The position numbers and the translations under genes are program-made. DNA of 64,000 nucleotides from Elusimicrobium sp. An273 (lineage in GTDB: Bacteria; Elusimicrobiota; Elusimicrobia; Elusimicrobiales; Elusimicrobiaceae), in contig NZ_NFJD01000004.1 of assembly GCF_002159705.1 (NCBI RefSeq), positions 204,695 to 268,694 on the forward strand. Reading direction: 5' to 3'. Under the pieces are notes generated by a model. That model did not search any database. It had not been told where the DNA came from and was given only the letters and a program-made list of their open reading frames with translations. Positions 24,447 through 33,301 of this stretch are shown here, piece by piece (position 1 is the stretch's first letter; each line of letters opens with the position of its first letter).

Positions 24447-26733
24447 GAAAATCTCCTTGGATAAATTCCTGTGCGGCTTTAAAACTGGTATTTAACCCCT
24501 GTTCCTGGGCGGTGCGAATGGTTTGGCCGGTTTTTTTGGCGCGCATCATTTCCAGCTTGGGTTTCAGCATGGAAGACGACACGCGAAACGCCAGCGCCGG
24601 ATTGCCCGATTCATCCGTCAGGTTCTCCGCCAACGCGCCCGAACGCGAGGTATTGTTAAACATCGTCCATATAATGATATCAAAATTTTCGTTTACCCAG
24701 TCCGTCCATCCGCTGACCGCGGCCGAAATGGTGGGCCCCACCGTATAGGCGTTATTGATTTGCATGCGGCCTTTGTCAAAATTCACCGACACCGCCATAT
24801 CGTTAAACGGCACATCTTTTAACACTTGCCCCACTTTAAAACTTCCGGCCCGTTCCATGCGGTGCATCAGAATAAACGGCTGGAACGTGATGTTAAGCGC
24901 CTGCTGTTCTTCGGCCAATTTTTCCATCTGGTGAATCACGCCGCCCTCCAAGCGCGCTTCCAGCGGGCCGGAGAGGTTTTTCATCCCGGCGCTCATGCCG
25001 GTAAAATCAAACTCGGCGCTGAAGCGGTTGCCGGAAAGCACTTGAGTGGAAAACGTATCCGCCGTTAAGTTCCCGGCAAAGTTGGGCATAAATTTGGGCA
25101 GCCGGTCGCGGAAGTTGCGCAGCCACGCCAATTCCCCTTCCACCGGCTCTTTAAATTTGGCGCCCTTTTTAAGAAGCGGCGTAATGACCGTAACAAAATC
25201 TTTTACCGTATCAATAAACGCCAGCGGATCCAGATCCTTCCAGTAAATGGACGTACGGATTTTGCGGCGGGCGCTTTTTAAATTATTGACCGACAGGCTC
25301 AGCTTAAACGGCACCTTGTTCAGCTCGGTGGACGCAATATAGGCATACAAGTTGCCTTTGCGCCAGCTGGCGCTCAGGTCTAGCTTGTCAAACACCGAAT
25401 TATGAACGGTTACCTTGCCTGCCGTAGTGCGGGCGTACAAGTCCGAAAAATTTTGTTTGGCCTGGAATTCGCCGTCTATATTTTCGGCCTTAAAGCCGTA
25501 GAACAAACCCGAGACGTCTTTCCCTTGTACGTTTAGAAGCGGCAGCGAAAATTTGCCTTTTTGCCGCTGCAGCTGGGCCGAAACGGCGGCTTGACCGGTG
25601 AGCTTATATTGGCGGATGTCCGGATAATACGTGTGTTTGTCCGCGAGTTTAAAGAAATTTGTCTTTGCAGACAGATCCGCCGTAAAAGGCGTCTGCGTAA
25701 AATCAAGCGTGCCGGAGCCCTGCGCCTGTACGTCTGCCGCCGAGACCGACACTTGGCTAAGCGTCAGCAGGCGGTAATCCTGTTCCAGCTTGCCTTGGGC
25801 GGTAAGCTGGGCCTTGGGAATAGAAAAGCCCAGTTCTTTTTCGTGGAAGAGCGACAAGTCTTTGCTTGCAAACGCCGGCACGCTGGCCTTGACGTTAAAA
25901 TAGGGCGTGCGCAAATTATCCAAATCAATCAGCAAATCCACCGGTTTTTGGAACAAAAATACTTGCGTGCGCAAACTGCGCAGGGCAAATTTGCTCCAGT
26001 CAAAATTGGCGAAATTGACGTGCCCCGTTCCCTTGATCTCCATATCGGAGATATTGTCTCCCCATTTGTTGCGCAAAATCATTTCCGCCTGGAAGCGGGA
26101 AAGTTCGTTAAAGCGCAGCTGTTCAAAATGCATATTCAGCCCGTAAATGGCGTGCGACACGCCGGAGGCCAAATCTTTGTAGCTCAGCACCCCGTTATGT
26201 ACCGACCAGTCCTCCACGCTGACCGCCAACTTGCGCCCGGTCAGCTCGCTGGTATAGACGGATTTTTCCTTAGGCGTGCGGATTTGCGGCATGTTATAGG
26301 TGCCGTCTGGCAAACGTACGATGTTAAAACGGGGAGAATTGAGGGAAACTTCATCAATAATCAACTGCTGGTCTAACAGCGGGAGCAATTTAAACTGCAA
26401 GGTAACCGAATCGGCCGACAGCAGCGCATACCCCGGCGCGCCTTCGGTATCCACCACCGAAAAGCCTTTGAGTTCCACCGTATTGATAAATTTTAAATCC
26501 AGCGAAGAAATAATAACCGGCCGGTCTAAGCGTTTTTGCAGTTCTTCCGTAATCAGCTCGCTGATGTGCTGGGCGTTGAACGTTTTTAAGAAAAGCAGCC
26601 ACAGCCCCGCCGCAATCAGCAACAGGAGCATCACGGTAAACAGCACCGTGCGCAGGCTTAACACCACGCACGATTTGATAAACCGCCACACCCAAGACCA
26701 AAAGCTTCGTTTTTTCTTTTTCTTTTTACTCAT
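24433..26733 (-). CDS. AsmA-family envelope protein
   Basis: A 766-residue protein: a very basic cytoplasmic start (KKKKKK), one transmembrane helix at about 20-50, then a long periplasmic region. The first part reads as an AsmA N-terminal domain (ITEELQKRLDRPVIISSLDL and SLNSPRFNIVR). The last part resembles the AsmA C-terminal bridge-like region. AsmA-like proteins are thought to move or organise phospholipids between the membranes of diderms. It overlaps pyrE and follows the M50-like gene by 3 bp. Confidence 0.88.
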   Translation of the reverse strand: MSKKKKKKRSFWSWVWRFIKSCVVLSLRTVLFTVMLLLLIAAGLWLLFLKTFNAQHISELITEELQKRLDRPVIISSLDLKFINTVELKGFSVVDTEGAPGYALLSADSVTLQFKLLPLLDQQLIIDEVSLNSPRFNIVRLPDGTYNMPQIRTPKEKSVYTSELTGRKLAVSVEDWSVHNGVLSYKDLASGVSHAIYGLNMHFEQLRFNELSRFQAEMILRNKWGDNISDMEIKGTGHVNFANFDWSKFALRSLRTQVFLFQKPVDLLIDLDNLRTPYFNVKASVPAFASKDLSLFHEKELGFSIPKAQLTAQGKLEQDYRLLTLSQVSVSAADVQAQGSGTLDFTQTPFTADLSAKTNFFKLADKHTYYPDIRQYKLTGQAAVSAQLQRQKGKFSLPLLNVQGKDVSGLFYGFKAENIDGEFQAKQNFSDLYARTTAGKVTVHNSVFDKLDLSASWRKGNLYAYIASTELNKVPFKLSLSVNNLKSARRKIRTSIYWKDLDPLAFIDTVKDFVTVITPLLKKGAKFKEPVEGELAWLRNFRDRLPKFMPNFAGNLTADTFSTQVLSGNRFSAEFDFTGMSAGMKNLSGPLEARLEGGVIHQMEKLAEEQQALNITFQPFILMHRMERAGSFKVGQVLKDVPFNDMAVSVNFDKGRMQINNAYTVGPTISAAVSGWTDWVNENFDIIIWTMFNNTSRSGALAENLTDESGNPALAFRVSSSMLKPKLEMMRAKKTGQTIRTAQEQGLNTSFKAAQEFIQGDFHAKK

Positions 26734-26736
26734 TTG

Positions 26737-27423
26737 CTAGGCCGCGTTGATCGCTTTCTCCACTATATAGTTTACTATAATTCGCCATATATTGACGGTT
26801 CCCGCCAGCACGTTTTTCCCCGCTTCCAGCAAAGAAACCGTTTCCGGAAACAACGCCTTTAACACCACCGCCAGCACCACCAAATTGGCCAGCGTAATCA
26901 TCACGACCGAAAACACTTTCCCGCCGGCTAATTTTAAATCGGGCTGGTCGGCCTCGAACAAGGTTTTAAACGTTTGGATAAAATGAAAAGCCATAAAAAA
27001 ACCGATGACAAACAAAAAAACTTGCCGGTAAGGCGATACGTCCACAAACAAATCCGCAATCACATACACCAGCGCCGCCGCAATGACGTACGCCGGCACA
27101 AAATACGGCGCCAGCACCACAAACGCATTGCAGCGATCCATCTTCACGTATCCGCTGTCCTGCCCGATGGACACATCTTTAATGCGGCACCCGCACAACA
27201 GCGCCGCCAGGGCGTGCGTTATTTCGTGCGCAAAAACATACGGGCGCGAAAAATTATAATACCCGTAATGGATCCCGCTGTATACCACCAGCCCGGCAAT
27301 AAAACTGACCGCCGCCGACAGCTGCCCCAAAACCGCAAGCAAAATCCGCACGGTTTGGGCAAACGTCAGCACCGCGGTAGGCAGCAGCAAAAGCGCAATT
27401 AACAGTTTAAGCAAGCGAACCAT
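26737..27423 (-). CDS. M50-like membrane metallopeptidase homologue
   Basis: A 228-residue membrane protein with about five hydrophobic segments. HEITH at residues 66-70 approx. (FAHEITHALAALLCG) supplies an HExxH zinc motif inside a membrane segment, followed by NAFVVLAPYFVP. This fits small site-2-protease-like (M50) proteins. The canonical NPDG-type second motif is not seen, so activity is uncertain. Its start overlaps the lplA stop by one base (TAATG), with GGAG upstream. It lies next to asmA, which suggests an envelope role. Confidence 0.75.
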   Translation of the reverse strand: MVRLLKLLIALLLLPTAVLTFAQTVRILLAVLGQLSAAVSFIAGLVVYSGIHYGYYNFSRPYVFAHEITHALAALLCGCRIKDVSIGQDSGYVKMDRCNAFVVLAPYFVPAYVIAAALVYVIADLFVDVSPYRQVFLFVIGFFMAFHFIQTFKTLFEADQPDLKLAGGKVFSVVMITLANLVVLAVVLKALFPETVSLLEAGKNVLAGTVNIWRIIVNYIVEKAINAA

Positions 27424-28121
27424 TAAAATTTCTCCGTCCACGCCTGGGTATGATATTGGGCGCGGGCCAATTCTTTTGCTTGCAGCACCCATTCTTCGGT
27501 GGCCCGGTGCGGATGCAAATCTGCCGCCAGGTAGGCACGCACCGCCGCAATAATGGCGTTTTTATAAGCCGGGTTTTCCCGCGCCTGCGGCAGCTGCAAA
27601 GAGCCTTGATACAGCACCGTCGTGCCAAACCGGCGCAGGGCGCCGCCCAAAATTTTATGCCCGTTTGCGGCTAACAGATCGTTTTCCACCGGGTTTGAAA
27701 AACACGCACTGGCCGTATGGTTGACGCTGGGCGCATAGGCCGAAGCGGGCAGAGTTTTATCAAAAATTTCTCCCTTTTCGCCCAAGCGGTTTAACTGGGC
27801 ATGGATGTGGGCATGGAAATTTTTATAAATATCCGCCGGGCGGCCCGGCGCCTCAAACACGAGCGAAAAAGTTAAATCGTCCTCGTGAAACACGATTCCG
27901 CCCCCCGTCGGCCGGCGCGCGGCGGGGCCGCTAAAACGGCGCTGCGCCAGGGTGCGGCGCACTTCGCTTATAAATTGGGCGTAGCCAAACGTAACCGCCG
28001 GGCCGGGCGTCCAGCGGTAAAACCGAAGCGTTACCGCCTGCGGGTGCACCCGCACCAGGGTTTCGTCCAAGGCCATTTGTTCAAATACGTCCAATTGGGG
28101 AGATGCCAGCAAAATATCCAT
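27423..28121 (-). CDS. lplA: lipoate-protein ligase A family
   Basis: A 232-residue BPL/LplA-fold enzyme with RRPTGGG at 69-75 and the lipoyl-AMP lysine in HKILGG (K156). It attaches or transfers lipoate or octanoate to lipoyl domains. Placed directly after the glycine cleavage genes, its likely substrate is GcvH. It lacks the separate C-terminal domain of E. coli LplA, so it may need a partner for activation or act as an octanoyl/lipoyl transferase. The 80-bp gap before it holds a GC-rich hairpin. Confidence 0.88.
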   Translation of the reverse strand: MDILLASPQLDVFEQMALDETLVRVHPQAVTLRFYRWTPGPAVTFGYAQFISEVRRTLAQRRFSGPAARRPTGGGIVFHEDDLTFSLVFEAPGRPADIYKNFHAHIHAQLNRLGEKGEIFDKTLPASAYAPSVNHTASACFSNPVENDLLAANGHKILGGALRRFGTTVLYQGSLQLPQARENPAYKNAIIAAVRAYLAADLHPHRATEEWVLQAKELARAQYHTQAWTEKF

Positions 28122-28130
28122 ATTCTCAGC

Positions 28131-28156
28131 GGCCTCCGCCCGCAGGGACGGAGGCC
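28131..28156 (-). other. GC-rich stem-loop between gcvPB and lplA
   Basis: Inverted arms GGCCTCCG / CGGAGGCC with a 10-nt loop, 10 bp before the lplA start. There is no U-tract, so it is not a classical terminator; it may stabilise or segment the operon mRNA. Confidence 0.5.
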
Positions 28157-28201
28157 GTACCGTTTCAAACCTGTCCGCCCGCTAATCGGACGGAGCCGCT
28201 T

Positions 28202-29650
28202 TTACCAACGCAAGTTGGGTTCTCTGGCGGCGGAAACTTCGTCAATGCGGGCTACGCATTGGCTGTGCGGGGCGTCTTTTACCGTTTGGGGCTCGGTCTG
28301 GATTTCGTCATAGATTTTTTCCATAACGGCCACAAACGCGTCCAGCATTTGTTTGCTTTCTGTTTCCGTCGGCTCCACCATCATCGCTTCGGGCACAATC
28401 AGCGGGAAATAAATGGTGGGCGCGTAAAACCCGTAGTCCAGCAGGCGCTTGGCAATGTCGGACGTATGCACCCCGTTCATCTCGGCCGGGCGAATGCTCA
28501 GCACACACTCGTGCATACACGTGCGGTCAAAGAACGCATTAAATTTGCCTTTCAGCGCCGCCCGTACATAGTTGGCGTTTAAAATGGCATTTTCGGCAAT
28601 TTCTTTAAAGGTACTGTCGTCAAACTGACGCAAGTAGCAATATCCGCGCAGGCAAACGGCGATGTTGCCGTAAAACGCTTTCATTTTGCCTAGGCTCTTG
28701 GGCATTTTGCCGCTTAGCGTATATTTCCCGTTTTTATATTCCACAATCGGCTTGGGCAAAAACGGCGCCACATGCGCCGCCGCGCCCACCGGCCCCGCGC
28801 CCGGGCCGCCGCCGCCATGCGGGGCGGCAAAGCTCTTGTGCACGTTTAGGTGCATTAAGTCCGCCCCCAAATCGGCCGGCTTTACCAAGCCCGCCAACGC
28901 GTTGAAGTTGGCCCCGTCCAAATAGAACAGCGCCCCCGCTTTATGCACCATCTGGGCAATTTCGCGGATGTCTTTTTCAAAAAGGCCCACCGTGTTGGGC
29001 ACCGTCAGCATCACGACGGCCGTTTTGTCCGACAAGGCTTTTTGAAGGGCCTCTTTGTCCACGCAGCCGTCCGGCGCCGAGGGAATGTTCACCACCGTAT
29101 AGCCCGCCATATGGGCGGTAGCCGGGTTGGTGCCGTGGGCAGTGTCGGGCACGATGACTTCCGTGCGGTTAAAATCTTTGTGCGCGTCGTGATAGGCCCG
29201 CGCCGTCAAAATCCCCGTCAGCTCGCCCTGTGCGCCCGCCGCCGGCTGCAGCGTAAAAGCGGCAAACCCGGTTACTTGTTTAAGCAGTTCTTGGAAGTGA
29301 TACATCATTTCCAAGGTGCCCTGCACCGAAGATTCCGGCGCAAACGGATGCATTTGGGTAAAGCCTTCCAGCGCGCTTAACGCATCATACGCTTTGGGGT
29401 TATATTTCATTGTGCAAGACCCCAGCGGGTAGAACTCGCCGTCCAAGCAATAGTTCAGCTCGGAAAGCCGCGTAAAATGGCGCACCGTTTCAAACTCGGA
29501 CAGTTCTGGCAGTTTGGGCGCCGTTTTGCGCAAGTATTCCTGCGGCACATACGCCGAAGCCGGTTTTTGGGCCCATTCAAACCGTACGCCGCGCCGCCCG
29601 GGGCGGGATTTTTCAATAGAAAGCTGATTGTGTGTTAAAATCGGTTCCAT
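28202..29650 (-). CDS. gcvPB: glycine dehydrogenase (decarboxylating) subunit 2
   Basis: A 482-residue PLP subunit of the two-gene P-protein. It carries LGSCTMKYNP, the PAAGAQGE motif and the PLP-lysine region LHLNVHKSFAAPHGGGGPG. With GcvPA it decarboxylates glycine and passes aminomethyl to lipoyl-GcvH. The start MEPIL lies 1 bp after the gcvPA stop. Split P-proteins are the norm in many anaerobes, so the split is not a defect. Confidence 0.96.
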   Translation of the reverse strand: MEPILTHNQLSIEKSRPGRRGVRFEWAQKPASAYVPQEYLRKTAPKLPELSEFETVRHFTRLSELNYCLDGEFYPLGSCTMKYNPKAYDALSALEGFTQMHPFAPESSVQGTLEMMYHFQELLKQVTGFAAFTLQPAAGAQGELTGILTARAYHDAHKDFNRTEVIVPDTAHGTNPATAHMAGYTVVNIPSAPDGCVDKEALQKALSDKTAVVMLTVPNTVGLFEKDIREIAQMVHKAGALFYLDGANFNALAGLVKPADLGADLMHLNVHKSFAAPHGGGGPGAGPVGAAAHVAPFLPKPIVEYKNGKYTLSGKMPKSLGKMKAFYGNIAVCLRGYCYLRQFDDSTFKEIAENAILNANYVRAALKGKFNAFFDRTCMHECVLSIRPAEMNGVHTSDIAKRLLDYGFYAPTIYFPLIVPEAMMVEPTETESKQMLDAFVAVMEKIYDEIQTEPQTVKDAPHSQCVARIDEVSAAREPNLRW

Positions 29651-29651
29651 T

Positions 29652-30980
29652 TTAAATACCCCCCAGCGCATCGGCATATGCCTGCAAATCGGCCGCGGTT
29701 TTGGTTTCCGTAGCGCAGACGAGCAGGCAGTTTTTCAGTTCCTTAAAGTCCGTTCCCAAGGCATACCCGGCACTGATGCCTTTTTTGGCCAGTTTTTTAA
29801 TGACCTGCTGGGCCGGGATCGGGCACTCCAGCACAAATTCGTTAAAAAAAGGCGCCGTAAACTTTACGCGAAAGCCCGGAATGTTGCCCGCTAAATCCGC
29901 CAACTGATGTGCGCGTTCCAAATTCAGCTCCGCCACTTCCCGCAAGCCTTGCGGGCCCAGAAGCGTTAAATAAATCACGGCGTTTAACGCACACAACGCC
30001 TCGTTGGAACAAATGTTGGAGGAAGCTTTTTCGCGGCGGATATGCTGCTCGCGCGCCTGCAGCGTCAGCACAAAAGCGCGGCGGCCGTTTTTGTCTTTGG
30101 CAATACCCACCATGCGCCCCGGCAACTGGCGCATATACATTTTTTTAGCCGTCATAATGCCCAACCCGGGCCCGCCAAAGTTCATGGCGTTGCCCAACGG
30201 CTGGCCTTCGGCTACGGCAAAATCGGCGTTATAAGCGCCCGGCGTTTGCAGTACGCCCAAAGCCAGCGGATTGACTACCGCCGTCAACAGCGCCCCGGCC
30301 TGATGCACGCGGGAAGAAATTTCTTCGGCGTGTTCCAAACAACCCAAAAAATTGGGATTGGGCAACACAAAACAGGCCGTTTTTTCGGAAAGTTCCTGAG
30401 AAAGGATTTCCAAATCAAGCGTGCCGTCTTGCTGAAAAGGAATTTCTTTGACGCAAACGCCTTTTTGGTGGCGCACATACGTCTTAAGCACTTCTTTATA
30501 GTGCGGATGCAGGGCGGCCGAAATCAAAATTTCGCTGCGCCCCGTAATGCGCAGACACGCCAGCACGGATTCGGCCAAGGCGGTGGCGCCGTCGTAGTGA
30601 GAGGCAGTGGCCACATCCATATCAAACAGCGAGCAAATGCAGCTTTGAAATTCGTAAATGGTTTGCAGGGTGCCTTGGCTGGCTTCGGCCTGGTAAGGGG
30701 TATAGGCGGTTAAAAATTCCCCGCGCGAAGAAAGCGCGCCGACTGCGGCGGGAATAAAATGTTCGTAAATGCCTGCGCCGATAAAATTTTTAAGCGGCTG
30801 GTTGCGGGCGGCTAGTTCGTGCACGTGGGCCGTCAGTTCCTGTTCCGTAAGCGCTTTGGGCAGGCCTAAGGCAGGGTATAAGAGTTCCTGCGGAATTTGT
30901 GAAAGCAAATCTTTAACGGAGGAAACGCCGATTTTGCGCAGCATTTCTTCGCGGTCTTGGGAAGTGTGAGCAATAAACAT
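29652..30980 (-). CDS. gcvPA: glycine dehydrogenase (decarboxylating) subunit 1
   Basis: A 442-residue subunit with the typical start IAHTSQDREEMLRKIGV, then FIGAGIYEHFIPA and the YTPYQAEASQGTLQ motif. It pairs with GcvPB to form the P-protein. A strong hairpin separates it from gcvH upstream. AGGA precedes the ATG. Confidence 0.96.
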   Translation of the reverse strand: MFIAHTSQDREEMLRKIGVSSVKDLLSQIPQELLYPALGLPKALTEQELTAHVHELAARNQPLKNFIGAGIYEHFIPAAVGALSSRGEFLTAYTPYQAEASQGTLQTIYEFQSCICSLFDMDVATASHYDGATALAESVLACLRITGRSEILISAALHPHYKEVLKTYVRHQKGVCVKEIPFQQDGTLDLEILSQELSEKTACFVLPNPNFLGCLEHAEEISSRVHQAGALLTAVVNPLALGVLQTPGAYNADFAVAEGQPLGNAMNFGGPGLGIMTAKKMYMRQLPGRMVGIAKDKNGRRAFVLTLQAREQHIRREKASSNICSNEALCALNAVIYLTLLGPQGLREVAELNLERAHQLADLAGNIPGFRVKFTAPFFNEFVLECPIPAQQVIKKLAKKGISAGYALGTDFKELKNCLLVCATETKTAADLQAYADALGGI

Positions 30981-30996
30981 AAAAATCCTGGTGAAA

Positions 30997-31018
30997 ATCC
31001 CCCGCCGAAGCGGGGGAT
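30997..31018 (-). terminator. intra-operon hairpin (partial terminator) between gcvH and gcvPA
   Basis: A 9-bp stem ATCCCCCGC / GCGGGGGAT closed by a C(UUCG)G tetraloop, followed on the minus strand by TTTCACC. It has the form of a terminator with a short U-tract, so it may give partial termination or 3'-end protection that raises gcvT-gcvH over gcvPA-gcvPB. Confidence 0.65.
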
Positions 31019-31031
31019 GCGTTTTTAAACC

Positions 31032-31412
31032 TTATTTGCCAAGCGTAGCTTTGTACGCGCTCAGATCCATTAAGTTTTCGTATTCAGCCGGGGCCGACAT
31101 TTTGATTTTAAACAGCCAGCCGTTTCCGTGCGGTTCGCGGTTGACGAGGGCCGGATCGTTGGCCAGCGCAGTGTTTACTTCCACCACTTCGCCGCTGACG
31201 GGGGCGTAAATTTCGGAAGCGGATTTGACGGACTCAATCACGCAGCAGTTCTGCCCCGCTGTTACCTGCTGGCCCACTTTGGGAAGATCCACAAATACGA
31301 TATCGCTGATTTCTTCCTGCGCGTGGTTGCTGATGCCCACGGTGGCAATGTCGCCCTCCATATGGGCCCATTCGTGTGTTTTGGCAAAACGGCAATTTTC
31401 TTCGCTATGCAT
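31032..31412 (-). CDS. gcvH: glycine cleavage system H protein
   Basis: A 126-residue lipoyl-domain carrier. The lipoylation site is K63 in VIESVKSASEIYAP. The surrounding THEWA, VGISNHAQEEISDIVFVDLP and NPALVN-type motifs are conserved. It shuttles the aminomethyl group from P- to T-protein. It lies between gcvT and gcvPA. GAAAGGAG precedes the ATG. Confidence 0.97.
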   Translation of the reverse strand: MHSEENCRFAKTHEWAHMEGDIATVGISNHAQEEISDIVFVDLPKVGQQVTAGQNCCVIESVKSASEIYAPVSGEVVEVNTALANDPALVNREPHGNGWLFKIKMSAPAEYENLMDLSAYKATLGK

Positions 31413-31428
31413 AAGCTCTCCTTTCTAG

Positions 31429-32511
31429 TTAAACTCGGTTTTTATAAAAGGGTGTTTTTACGACTTCGGCTTTGGCGCGGCGGCCGTGGATTTCAATTTC
31501 CACTTCCGTGCCCGGCACCGCGGCTTCCGCCGCCAAATAACCTACGGCGATTCCCTTAAACAGCGGCGAAAAAGTGCCGCTGGTCAGTACACCTTTTTCC
31601 TGTCCGCCGGCAAACACCTTGCAGCCGGCGCGCGGCACGCCGGGGCTTTTAAGCACAAATCCGGTTAGTTTTTCTTTTACCCCCTGTGCTTTTTGCGCCG
31701 CCAGCGCGTCTTTTCCTACAAAATTTTCTTTGGCTAACTTTACCACCCAGCCGCATCCGGCTTCATACGGGGTGCGGGTTTGGTCGGCATCGGCGCCGTT
31801 TAGCAAGTATCCCGCTTCCAGGCGCAGCACGTCCCGCGCGCCCAGCCCGCAGGGCTTTACACCTTGCTGCAAGAGGGCATTCCACAAATTTTCTATTTTG
31901 TCGCCGGGCAGCATAATTTCCACGCCGTCCTCGCCGGTATATCCGGTGCGCGTCAAATAGCCTTTGACGCCAAACAGTTCAATTTCTATAATATGAAACC
32001 GCGCCACCTCTTTGGCTTGCGGCAGCAGTTTGGCCGCCTGTTCCAACGCCTGCGGCCCCTGCAGGGCAATCATTCCCCAGCTGGCGCTTTCGTTGCGGAC
32101 GGTTACGTTAAATTTTGCGGCCTGTTTTTCAAACCAGGCAAAATCTTCGGCAATGCAGGCGGCGTTGACCACGACCAAAAACTTTTCCGGCGTTAAGCAA
32201 AACGAAATGGCGTCGTCAATAATCGTGCCTTTTTCGGTCAGGATATGGGAATACACGCCCGCTCCGGGTTCGTTTTTGATGTTGTTGCAGTTGATATACT
32301 GCAAAAAAGGCCACGCGTCTTTGCCTTCCACAAAAATCTGCCCCATGTGCGACACGTCAAACATACCGGATTGGCTGCGCACGGCATGATGTTCGGCGAT
32401 AATCCCCTCAAACTGCACGGGCAGCAGCCACCCGTGGAAGTCCACCATTTTGCCGCCGGCTTTTTCGCAAGCAGAGCAAAGCGGCGTTTTTTGTAAATCG
32501 GTATGGTTCAC
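31429..32511 (-). CDS. gcvT: glycine cleavage system T protein (aminomethyltransferase)
   Basis: A 360-residue tetrahydrofolate-dependent enzyme with KMVDFHGWLLPVQF near the N-terminus, GMFDVSHMGQI, LTRTGYTGEDGVEI and the C-terminal barrel. It releases ammonia and makes methylene-THF. The start is taken as GTG (VNHTDLQ) because GGAGG lies 6 bp before it; the upstream in-frame ATG has no such site. It is the first gene of gcvT-gcvH-gcvPA-gcvPB-lplA. The L-protein (lipoamide dehydrogenase) gene is not in the window. Confidence 0.95.
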   Translation of the reverse strand: MNHTDLQKTPLCSACEKAGGKMVDFHGWLLPVQFEGIIAEHHAVRSQSGMFDVSHMGQIFVEGKDAWPFLQYINCNNIKNEPGAGVYSHILTEKGTIIDDAISFCLTPEKFLVVVNAACIAEDFAWFEKQAAKFNVTVRNESASWGMIALQGPQALEQAAKLLPQAKEVARFHIIEIELFGVKGYLTRTGYTGEDGVEIMLPGDKIENLWNALLQQGVKPCGLGARDVLRLEAGYLLNGADADQTRTPYEAGCGWVVKLAKENFVGKDALAAQKAQGVKEKLTGFVLKSPGVPRAGCKVFAGGQEKGVLTSGTFSPLFKGIAVGYLAAEAAVPGTEVEIEIHGRRAKAEVVKTPFYKNRV

Positions 32512-32562
32512 AGGACGCCTCCAAAAGTATACGTCCATTGTATAAAATTTAACCGTTTTTTA

Positions 32563-32568
32563 TACAAT
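32563..32568 (+). promoter_or_regulatory. -10 box giving a probable leaderless transcript for the YgjP-like gene
   Basis: TACAAT followed by exactly 6 nt (ATATAT) and then the ATG at 32575. No Shine-Dalgarno. A weak -35 (TTGTAT) lies 19 bp upstream. Confidence 0.5.
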
Positions 32569-32574
32569 ATATAT

Positions 32575-33243
32575 ATGGCAGACACCCAAAGCGTCATCAG
32601 CGACGTAAAACTGTTTATCGAACGGCTCAAAAAAGAGCTGCCGGAGGTATTCGGCCAGCCGGACGCCAAACCGGGCGCCGCCTCTGTGCAAACGCCTTCC
32701 GACACGGACAACAAAGTGCTCTATAACGGCGATTTGTTTGAAGCCCGCATGTACGTAACGCCCGACCAAGAAGAGGGCGTGGCGTTTGACGGAACAATTT
32801 TTCACATCTACTTGCATTCCAAAGATTCCGACCCGTCTGCACTGGTAACGGAGTGGCTTCGCAACAAAGCCAACGAAACGCTGAAAGCCAAAACAAAAGA
32901 ATGGGCGGAGAAAATTGGGGTAGAGTTTAACAACATCGTCATTAAAGACCAAAAGACCTGCTGGGCCAGCTGTTCGGGCAAGAAAAACATCAATTATTCC
33001 TACCGCATCATCAAAATGCCGCTGGCCGTACAGGATTATTTAATGGTGCATGAACTCTGCCATTTGGTGCATATGAACCACGGGCAGGAATACTGGCAGT
33101 TGGTGGCGCAGTTTAGCCCAGACTACAAAAGCCACCGCCGCTGGTTAAACGAAAATAAAGGCTCTATTTTTGCGGAAGTGGAACTGACTTACCGCGAAGA
33201 ACCGCAGGAAGACGCCCGGCTCAAAGATGAAACCACAACCTAA
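32575..33243 (+). CDS. YgjP/DUF45-type zinc metallopeptidase-like protein
   Basis: A 222-residue soluble protein. The C-terminal half carries TCWASCSGKKNINYSYRI and the zinc motif HELCH (in VHELCHLVHMNHGQEYW) with a third His downstream; these define the YgjP-like (DUF45, SprT-related) family. The N-terminal half is a beta-rich region typical of the family. The biochemical role is poorly defined. The chosen ATG lies right after a -10 box; the longer frame to 32503 runs through that promoter and is rejected. Confidence 0.88.
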   Translation: MADTQSVISDVKLFIERLKKELPEVFGQPDAKPGAASVQTPSDTDNKVLYNGDLFEARMYVTPDQEEGVAFDGTIFHIYLHSKDSDPSALVTEWLRNKANETLKAKTKEWAEKIGVEFNNIVIKDQKTCWASCSGKKNINYSYRIIKMPLAVQDYLMVHELCHLVHMNHGQEYWQLVAQFSPDYKSHRRWLNENKGSIFAEVELTYREEPQEDARLKDETTT

Positions 33244-33301
33244 TAACGACGGCACAAGCAGCTGGACGCTATCCCTTCAAATAGGTGGACACACTCTAAC
33301 A

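Noticed and set aside
25561..26376. 271-codon plus-strand open frame
   Set aside because: Antisense to the AsmA gene; no recognisable domain and no ribosome binding site.
28202..30980. Broken glycine dehydrogenase gene
   Set aside because: The two-gene GcvPA/GcvPB form is standard in many bacteria, and both subunits are full length.
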